Below the pieces are notes generated by a model, which did not search any database, had not been told where the DNA came from, and saw only the letters and a list, made by a program, of their open reading frames with translations. A program made the translations under genes and the position numbers. This document shows, piece by piece, positions 56,240 to 64,000 of a DNA stretch of 64,000 nt. Position 1 is the first letter of the stretch; each line of letters opens with the position of its first letter. The stretch lies in assembly GCF_003590095.1 (NCBI RefSeq), contig NC_039482.1:5969657-6033656 (forward strand), read 5' to 3'. The stretch comes from Trichoplusia ni (lineage: Eukaryota > Arthropoda > Insecta > Lepidoptera > Noctuidae).

Positions 56240-58055
56240 GTGATTCGTCAAAGAAGGCTAGATTAATAAAAATTGGAAAGAAGACAATTATACCAAATGG
56301 TGTGACTAACTAGGCAACAAATGCAATACGACTGCCCTATTTATTACTTTTCAGTTCTATAACCAAAACATTAGCGTTATATTCCTAATACGGCCGGTTG
56401 ACATAAATTTAGCATATAAAATGTCTAGATAAAGGTAAAATATAGACATTAGGTATCACACAATTGGCCCATAAGAGGAGGTACATTATTTAGTGTCAGT
56501 AAAACCATGTTTTAACACTGAGAGCAAGCTTAATGGAAACACACCCTTGTCGTAATTTATCCATTTAGTTATAGGTAATCAATTATTTTGATAAGCTTAT
56601 TGATTTTCCACTAATATGTTTATAATAAGATAATTAATTTAGCTGTAGGTACGTGTGTCGCTGAACTCCTAAATGGCTGGACCGATCATGCTTTTGTTTG
56701 CTAGTTAAGCGCCCTGCAGGGTTTATATTAACAAATAGAAGGAAGAAATTATTGCTGTTTGCTTTTAATATGTATGTATAATGTGTATTTGTCTTTTGTT
56801 TCATAATTTGTGTAATATTCTAATCGATTGAAATAATTCGCATTACTACGATTTACTTCTCTCTTACGTCTTATACTGAAAACTAGCTTTTCAGCGTGAT
56901 TGTATATACCTAACCACTTTCCGTTCAAATTAGTAAGAATGCTAAATGTCATTTGACTAAGCAATTAAAGTAACTTTGCTGTAATTGTGGTGTATTTTAG
57001 AAATTGAATATGATCTGTTTTCTTGTTACTATAAACATTGAACCTCCACCGTGGACGACACAAGTATAACATCGTGTTCATCTTACCATTTGAGAGAGAA
57101 CCTCACTCGCTTACTTAGCATGCCATACGCCTAACTACTGTACGGTGCTTACCTGGAAAATAAAAAATAGGTTTGTTTTTTAGTTTGCACTAGAGAACAG
57201 TGAAGAGTGGAGAGAAAAGGCTTTTGTCCAATAGTGGGACAACATGAGCTTATAATTATAAAAAAGTTTAGATTTATTACAAAATTTTGAATAAATTACA
57301 ATACGTTGATTTTTTACATATAAGAATCATCGAAATGACAAGAAGAAAAAGATTGACAGATACGAGAAAATCATTTGTATAAAAGTCTTAATAAAAATAA
57401 ACCTGAGATTGATACTTCTGCAAAAGAAGGTTACGCAATGTTTACATATATATTTTAAATTTAAAACAGCAATAGTAAACAGACACAGGACAATGCCTAT
57501 CCATAATTAAAACAATACAAAAAAGAAAACAAAACATTCATAAAGAATACCTTTACAAACAAACAATTGAAATTTGATTTCCAATCATTATGCTCGGTCT
57601 CCCAATTAAAACATTCGGAATATTCAAATCGAAAACAAACGGCTTGTTATAACCTACTTCAATTTACATAGGCCCAAACAGGACGATTAAACAGTCAAAA
57701 CAAAAAATATTTTTTCTTAAAGCCGTTGCGTTAAAAAGAGATGGTTATATTTGTTTGTATAGCTGTGTCTCTATCTTTACTCGAACATAGCAATGTAATT
57801 TATATATCTTTTAAAAATAAATGTCAGCTAAGTTTGCATAACCATTGCTGTCAATTAATATTGTTAACATTAAGCTAGATTCGCAATTGTGTCCACAAGA
57901 GTATGTTCTGACTCCTGTTATTTTAAAATTTTACTGCAGGCTACATCTGTCTCTATGGCACACTTCATGAATTTGTCTTTCTTACATTCAACTTGATCTC
58001 CTACCTTGAATGTCGATTACATTGGCTTCGAATATCTGTTTATTTATTCTATGGA
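56240..58055. other. Intergenic or intronic DNA
   Basis: A LINE-tail-like stretch, AGAAAAGGCTTTTGTCCAAT with AGTGGGACAACATGAGC, lies at about 57214-57255 (+). A weak palindromic-repeat copy (AAAAAGAGATGG ... GTGTCTCTATC) is at about 57735-57785. The rest is AT-rich and featureless. Confidence 0.4.
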
Positions 58056-58059
58056 AAAT

Positions 58060-58260
58060 CCCCAATCCAAAAAACTTTCCAATCAGAATTAAAATATGAA
58101 GGTAGAACGAGCAACATCTTCTATCAAGACGAACGCCATCTCAGTCTGCCCGTGACCATGATACCCGCAAAGGTTTCGAAACGTCGGGAACTAAAATCTA
58201 AAATTAAACCGCGATAAAATCCGTAAAAGTAGTTTCATTTCAATGTCTAACATTCGCGTA
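58060..58260 (+). repeat. Probable interspersed repeat (CGAAACGTCGGGAACT)
   Basis: TTTCGAAACGTCGGGAACTA, then AAAATCTAAAATTAAACCGC and GATAAAATCCGTAAAAGTAG, is a string I recall as recurrent in lepidopteran genomes. There is one copy here, so boundaries are guesses. The overlapping 74-codon frame is not treated as a gene. Confidence 0.4.
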
Positions 58261-58832
58261 AACCTAAGAAACCAACTTTCCCAAAATCATCAACACAAAT
58301 GTATAGAAGGTCTGTTTATTCATGAAAACGTGTGTAAAAGCTCCGCGGTTCACACGCATTTGCCGTCACCACGTTAACAAAGGGAGCTCGGATCACAAAA
58401 GGGAAGCCATGTCAAAACGAACATCATTAACTGAAACGGGGGAACGTAAACAGAGTGGAACATAACCAGTAACTGGATAAGAGGAGAGCGGGCTTTTGTG
58501 GACCGTTTTAATAGTTTAAATAGTGTAGAGCGGTTTTTTAACGATTGCACTGCCAATGTCATTTGATTGATTGGAGAGATTACAATGTATCAAAGTAACG
58601 AACTATCATAAATGCAATCTTTGCCTTTAATAAATATGGTCCGTGAAGCGTATGTTTTGGTTCTCGTGATGCGAAAAACATAACCAAATGTTGTTCCATA
58701 GTCATAAAATGCAATAATAATTGTTTGCAATTGAAATAAAAGATTCGATACTAGACTAAATGTTTTTTTTAGAGAAATTTCTAACAAGTTCAGATACTCA
58801 TTATTGATAGGCAAAAAAGGAGTTTATTATTA

Positions 58833-59092
58833 ACTAGCTGTTGCCCGCGACTTCGTCCCCGTGGTTAGAAGATATAAGTTATGATTTATATCTACCCTGT
58901 TTTTTTCCACATTTTCCACTGTATCTTCGCTAGTATTAGTCGCAGCGTGATGGTTTACAGCCTAAAACCTTCCTCGATGAATGATCTATTGAACACAAAA
59001 AGAATTTTTCGATTTGAACCAATAGTTCCTGAGATTAGCGCGTTCAAACAAACAAACAAAGAAACTCTTCAGCTTTATATATTAGTATAGAT
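58833..59092 (+). repeat. CTAGCTGTTGCCCGCG-family repeat, compact copy C
   Basis: Starts ACTAGCTGTTGCCCGCGACT with CGTCCCCGTGG instead of CGTCCGCGTGG, a variant shared with copy D at 61397. It ends CAAACAAACAAAG, CTCTTCAGC and ATTAGTATAGATT. Confidence 0.85.
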
Positions 59093-59912
59093 TTACATTT
59101 AAAAAAAAACAGTTTTTCTATTGATATCAGTGAATAACTATGTATGATCAAATGTCCTACTTTCAAAAAAATACTGTACGAAAAAATTCAAGTGTAACCA
59201 TATATTTTGACTCACTGAAAAGTACTTCACCTTTCTTCACATACGACTGATATTGAAAAACTTTTCTGAAACCCTTCAAAGCGTACTCAAACTGACATGA
59301 ATGCAACGATTCCCGGGTGAAAAGCGAAAACTATGAATGGATGCCTGCACGTGACATCCCTTTTCAACATACGTATCTGTAATTTTCTCTTTCTTTAGAA
59401 AAATCGAGTGTAGTAAATGACGTTTTATTTAAAGACATTTAACTGCATACCATATTCCAGTGTAGACAAGAACCAGTGAGTTAATTGTTTAAAGATTCTA
59501 TGATTTAAGCTTTGATTCATTGGACAGTTGGTAACGGAAAATTTCGCAGCCAGCGTGATGTCCAATGCTCAATACCTATTCCACTGCTTCACAAATGGCT
59601 TTTGTGCAGCTGAGTTTTATTATGTAACAAAAGGTAAGACAAAAAATAAAGTTGGAGTAAGACTCGCGATTAATGACAGCTCTATACAAATAGTCTAAAT
59701 AGAAACTTATCGGTTGGGTTACAAATAAGTATGTATCTAGTATTTAGCTTTCGAGTAAAACCTTTAGACTGAATAAACAACTTTCGTCAACTTGCGCTTT
59801 ATCATTGCTATACGGAATACGGCAGGCGTACGGCATATATAGCGTGGTCTCTCCACAATATTACTTGCTTCAGAAAAACCGTCTGGGTCTCTTATATTTT
59901 TGTAGAACAAAC

Positions 59913-60017
59913 TTGTACAATTTCTCCACGTTCTCCCGTAACGAGGTAGCGGCCATCCATCGTCATAAGTGCTGCCTTTCTAGAATATTCTCCTTCCAAA
60001 GGTTGTTTGTTTTCCAT
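59913..60017 (-). CDS. Candidate first coding exon, 35 residues
   Basis: ATG at 60017 has a strong context (AAAAAATGG) and an in-frame TAA two codons upstream. The frame begins MENKQPLEGEYSRKAALMTM and continues DGRYLVTGERGEIVQ to a possible donor, CAA|GTTTGT, after 59913. Without splicing it ends at TAA 59894-59892 (41 residues). DGRYLVTGERGEIVQV resembles a WD40 strand pair, but a single short stretch cannot establish that. No other exon of such a protein was found. Confidence 0.3.
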
Positions 60018-60069
60018 TTTTTACGTCGCCAAGTCAACTTCGTACGTACTGTATAGATATAGACCGTAT

Positions 60070-61000
60070 TTACTACTTTCTTTACAGTAAAATTTTGTAG
60101 CTTTTTGTGGTCTGCAACTAAATTTGAAATGCTAGTAGATTGTGTCGGTTTTGGCGCTCTAAAAATATACTAATACTTTTTATTATTGTAACGATGCCGA
60201 TGTAATTTCATAACTTCTTGGACGAGATTTGCGTCACCGTAAATATACTTCTACTGTGTCTAAGTCTAGGTCTGTAATGAATTAATTCATATTAGCCTAT
60301 ACTAAGATAAAAAGTCACTGACAGTGTACAAAGCAGGTTATAGTTATTATTATAACTTTGGTGAGGCTGATTTATAATTATTTATGTAATAATAATTTAT
60401 TAAGGCGTGTTCATCGGAATAATCCGACCAGTTTTGGGCCCTCAACCAAATGTTATTTGTTTGTAAAAAGGCCGAATAATAAGTTTCAGACCGATAGACT
60501 TTATTTGAAGACGGTCAATTCAAGTTACCTACTAAATGGTCACACGTCATTTTTTTTCCAAGTCACTCAACCTGCGGATCCAATAAAATCGGTGAATAAT
60601 GACAATTTATGTAATTTCCTTATATTATTATTTGTTTTTATTATCGATTATAGTTTCTTATAAACACTTAAAGAATATTTTCGAAAACCTTCACAGATTC
60701 AATTCTCTTTTGATGAGGTGTGTAATAATGATGAAAATAATGAACATAACTTCACATGAACTTAAACACACTTATTATTATTGCAATATAACCTTTTTGT
60801 TTCCAAATCGACGTTTTTTTTCTTGTTTATGAAGAAAATGACAGTTATGAGTGTTGTAAGTTATTGAGCTTCTTGTAATTATAGTAAGATTACATTTTGA
60901 TGTAAGTTGTCAATATAGCAGTCAATTTTACAATGTAAGTGTTGGCAATAAGTATAAACTTTGCGTTTTATGGATCATAATTTCCTTTTTTTAAATTCTG
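60070..61000. other. Intergenic or intronic DNA
   Basis: The 101-codon frame at 60358-60663 (+) and the overlapping 77-codon frame are rich in Asn, Leu and Phe and show no family or start context. I see no repeat. Confidence 0.4.
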
Positions 61001-61004
61001 TACC

Positions 61005-61140
61005 TAAAGGGTTGCAACGGAACGCTATTACTTAGGATCCGCTGTCTATCCGTCACCATGCTGTAGCTCATGAACCGTGATAGCTAGCTAGTTGTTTTCA
61101 TACGTGATGTATTACTTTTTCCGCTATAATAAATAAAAAC
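61005..61140 (-). repeat. GGGTTCCGTA-family repeat, partial
   Basis: GGATCCGCTGTCTATCCGTC, ACCATGCTGTAGCTCATGAA, CCGTGATAGCTAGCTAG and TTTTTCCGCTATAATAAATA follow the minus-strand order of the family. Confidence 0.7.
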
Positions 61141-61396
61141 AAAGACCGAGGATCATGAATTTCTTGATAGCCGACCAATAAATTTAAGGGTTTTCTTTAG
61201 CTTATTTGTATGAAACCTTCAGTGTCGCACTTAACCTGTGCTTTCAGCTTATGAATATGTCAATTAGCAACATTACACTAGGGACAATAATACAACATGA
61301 ATCAAAGATGGCTGACTGGTAAACACTGTCTTATTACGCTTTGACATCAAATCATACATTATGTAGGGTATTGTATAAATTGTATATACATATGTA

Positions 61397-61650
61397 ACTA
61401 GCTGTTGCCCGCGACTTCGTCCCCGTGGGTTAAGTTATGATTTATACCTGCCTTGTTTTTTTTTCACATTTTCCATTGTACCTTCGCTCCTATTAGTCAC
61501 AGAGTGATGGTTTATAGCCTAAAGCCTTTCTCGATTAATGGTCTATTCAACACAAAAAGAATTTTTCAATTTGGGCCAGTAGTTCCTGAGATTAGCGCGT
61601 TCAAACAAACAAACGAACATACTCTTCAGCTTTATATATTAGTATAGATT
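61397..61650 (+). repeat. CTAGCTGTTGCCCGCG-family repeat, compact copy D
   Basis: AACTAGCTGTTGCCCGCGAC, CGTCCCCGTGGG, CTTTCTCGATTAATGGTC and ends CAGCTTTATATATTAGTATA. It is closest to copy C. Confidence 0.85.
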
Positions 61651-61962
61651 TGTATTACATTATAAAATAAGTGACAGCATGCAGTAACGGTTTCGCCGTT
61701 TCTGGGCAAAACGTTGCTTGTCTGTTTTTTCTTTTACTTTCAAAAAGGATTGCTTGATTGATTTATAGTATTACTTTCATAAAAGTATACTTGATGTACT
61801 ACTACGTATACTCGTATATTTTCAAAAGTTTGGACGCAACATTCTGAAACCATTAACCAAAGCAAATGATATCAAATGCGTTTAATAAAAAGAGCAAACA
61901 AACGCGTGGTAATTCCCTCGCTCGGAAAGCACGTACCAACCTTCATACATAGCACGAGTTGG

Positions 61963-62020
61963 GTGTGCGAGCGAGACGTCGCTATACACAGTGTATAGCT
62001 ATATCTCCCTTCCACAGCGC
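61963..62020 (+). repeat. Dispersed palindromic repeat, copy 13
   Basis: GAGCGAGACGTCGC leads into the perfect 17-bp palindrome CTATACACAGTGTATAG (61982-61998), then CTATATCTCCCTTCCACAGC. This is the most symmetrical centre of the family here. Confidence 0.75.
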
Positions 62021-62707
62021 CAACAGTCCGACTTTGAGAGTGAACAGTACAGGCACAGAATGATATATATAGGGATTTAACTTCCATTCATCCACAATGG
62101 TTAACAAAGGCTTCGCTTCACGGGATTAATTAAGATTTAAAGGGATTTATTAACGTGAATCTCGGGTAAATGTTTGTTGGTTGTCGATGGTCAGTTTTTT
62201 TTAAATAGCGATTTGTTGAAGGTTTAACGATTAAGTTGAGGTTTGGTAGAGTTATTAAAAAATAGTTTATAGTTTTAAGAATTATTTGTAAGTTACCTAC
62301 TTACTACTAATCTACTTTTATAATTTTCTCACGGTATTTGCGTTTAAGCAATATTATTTACCTACATACTAATTTTCCACATAAATATCATCATTCGTTT
62401 CAGACCTCTGCTAAACATAGGCTTCTTCAACTGGTGAAATTATTTAAATAAATACAGATAGATAAATAAAAACGAAAGCTCAATCTGTACAGCCATTATT
62501 CGTTAAATATATACTAACTTCCTTCTCCCAAAACTAACTTTCCCCCAAACTAAACAATTAATAATTAAAAATACTCAAAAGAACTTACAAACAGTTTTAA
62601 GTTTCTACTAAAAAGTCGGTCCAGTGGGCACTCTACGCAAGTACTGCCTCAAGGAGACGAGATATGCTCAGAGAGTCCACCACTACCAGAAGAGAGATGG
62701 CTTCAAT

Positions 62708-62765
62708 CGTGGAAGGGAGATGCCGCTCTATACCGCGTACCACGCCGTCCCTTTCCCACGCCTGC
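62708..62765 (+). repeat. Dispersed palindromic repeat, copy 14
   Basis: GTGGAAGGGAGATGCCGCTC, TATACCGCGTACCACGCCGT and CCCTTTCCCACGCCTGC. Left arm GTGGAAGGGAGA pairs with CCCTTTCCCAC. Confidence 0.7.
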
Positions 62766-62959
62766 ATCGTTCCTGCAAGTGGGATGTCTGATAGCTGGCA
62801 CTGCCACTCGCGATGGTGGAGTGGCCAATTTACCCGCTTCCACTCGGCTGGGATTTTGCATAAAATCTTCGTGCATTTTGAAGATGCTGTAATGATTGTT
62901 GGTTCATTACTGTTTTCAGTATAGTTCTTGAGTTATTGGTGTCTATTGTTTGTGTATTT

Positions 62960-63090
62960 TCAGGTCGGTTCTCCAAGGATAGGAGTGGAACCCTATTACT
63001 TAGGCTCCGCGGTCTGTCTGTCCGTTCGTCACCAAGATGCACCTCATGAACCGTAATAGTCAGTTACAATTTTCACAAAAAACGTATTTT
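62960..63090 (-). repeat. GGGTTCCGTA-family repeat, partial
   Basis: TTTCAGGTCGGTTCTCC, GTGGAACCCTATTACTTAGG, CTCCGCGGTCTGTCTGTCCG and CCTCATGAACCGTAATAGTC are a clear minus-strand 3'-to-middle section. Confidence 0.75.
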
Positions 63091-63189
63091 GCATAGCCGC
63101 CAGAAATTAAAAATTAAATCTAAGCGTAGTAAACGATTCGTTCTTCATATAATAATTTATAAGACTGGTGGGATGGTCTGTTACTGGTA

Positions 63190-63293
63190 CTATTTAATTG
63201 ATCGGTCCCCGTATCAAATATCATCAAGGCATCGTTTTAAGCGGTTAGCTGAGAACGATAACAGACAGATAGAGTTACATTTATAATATTAGT
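63190..63293 (+). repeat. Decayed GACA-tailed interspersed repeat, 3' end
   Basis: TATCATCAAGGCATCGTTTT, GATAACAGACAGATAGAGTT and ACATTTATAATATTAG resemble the ends of 8746 and 17865. Confidence 0.5.
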
Positions 63294-63299
63294 TGTGTG

Positions 63300-64000
63300 C
63301 TACGACGTAGCAGGTGCTACGCTGTTGACGATAAACTAATCCGTTTCGTGTCAATTGCGCTATGAGGAGTGGTATGTATTCTCCGTGTATGTGTGTATGT
63401 TTGTTTGTATAATTATGCTGCAAACCTTGCAGCGTTAACAACTTACATAAAAATTAAAAAAGGTAAACGTTTTCAGCTAGACTCAACTGCGAATGACATA
63501 AATATACATACGTATAATAATCATATGATAGTAGAAATAAAATCCGTTAACGCAAACCAAACACTGCATCGGTTAACAAAACTCTTGAAAGAGTTGTGTA
63601 AACATTTAACACGTTTGACAATAACAACGGTTAAAGTTGACAAAAACCGTCCATTGTGCGTTTGACAGTTAAAGCGATGTCCCATTACTGTTTGTTTAAC
63701 TGTGGTTCAAGTACAGTGTCTTGAGGTGGAGTTAGTGATAAATAAACATGTTTGAATTAAAAAGTATTTGAAGATGATTTGTGATATAAATCATATTTGT
63801 TTTGAAAACTATTGAAGGAAAGACAATTTGGAACATAGAGAATTAAGGCGTCAATTATCATAAGTCCAATGCCATACCAGGGAGCAGGCAACTATGTATC
63901 CAGCAAAATAATTAATACAGTCTGGTAAAAACAACAATTGGTTTATAAACATGATACAATTAATTATAATTATCTTCTTTCGTATAGTGCATTTAAACAT
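63300..64000. other. Window end, no gene recognised
   Basis: A 98-codon frame at 63369-63665 (+) starts with GTG and is hydrophilic and Lys/Thr/Asn-rich. There is no acceptor, start or family evidence. The rest is AT-rich. Confidence 0.35.

Noticed and set aside
60358..60663. 101-codon plus-strand frame
   Set aside because: Composition is that of AT-rich DNA, it overlaps another equally long frame, and no motif is seen.
63369..63665. 98-codon plus-strand frame
   Set aside because: It starts with GTG, lacks a splice acceptor and has no recognisable family.

Overview
This is a gene-poor, AT-rich window of an insect nuclear genome. The repeats point to a moth or butterfly (Lepidoptera). They include the family that begins CTAGCTGTTGCCCGCG, GACA-tailed relatives of it, the GGGTTCCGTA family, LINE tails carrying a 'GCCCAGCAGTGGGA' motif, and tRNA- and 5S-derived SINEs. 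No bacterial operon, rRNA locus, CRISPR array or tRNA gene is visible. Family names rest on recalled motifs and on direct comparison of copies inside the window; no database search was run.

Coding content is very small. The two best coding segments are both on the minus strand. One is a GC-rich open exon starting at 12868, with a good start context and a plausible donor at 12437; I do not recognise the protein. The other is a first exon at 43887-44017 whose peptide resembles the N-terminus of insect SWIM zinc-finger/YqaJ-type proteins. It sits inside a 777-bp element with 15-bp perfect terminal inverted repeats. Weaker candidate exons lie at 5039-5155 (+), 18358-18424 (-), 19489-19905 (+) and 59913-60017 (-). 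A CpG-rich block at 36410-36620 holds an initiator plus correctly spaced DPE on the minus strand, a candidate core promoter for leftward transcription.

Layout: 1-9 kb holds tRNA-like SINEs, two LINE 3' ends, two copies of a fold-back retroposon with 12-13-bp target duplications, and a candidate short ORF. 9-19 kb holds a 17-bp minisatellite, the 12.4-12.9 kb exon, a 220-bp hAT-type MITE with an 8-bp target duplication, and a nested or duplicated repeat block at 16.8-18.0 kb. 19-36 kb is mostly unremarkable DNA with scattered repeats. 36-45 kb holds the candidate promoter, a TA-flanked inverted-repeat element, and the SWIM-exon element next to an RFX-like X-box. 45-64 kb holds a strong 25-bp-arm hairpin, a full-length 5S-derived SINE with a perfect 17-bp target duplication, and four well-preserved copies of the CTAGCTGTTGCCCGCG family (counting 42.4 kb).

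About 15 copies of one short imperfect palindrome (core GAGATGCCGCTCTA) are dispersed across the window in both orientations. I could not assign this family to any described element. No genes in the window visibly work together; the content is best read as intron or intergenic DNA shaped by transposition.
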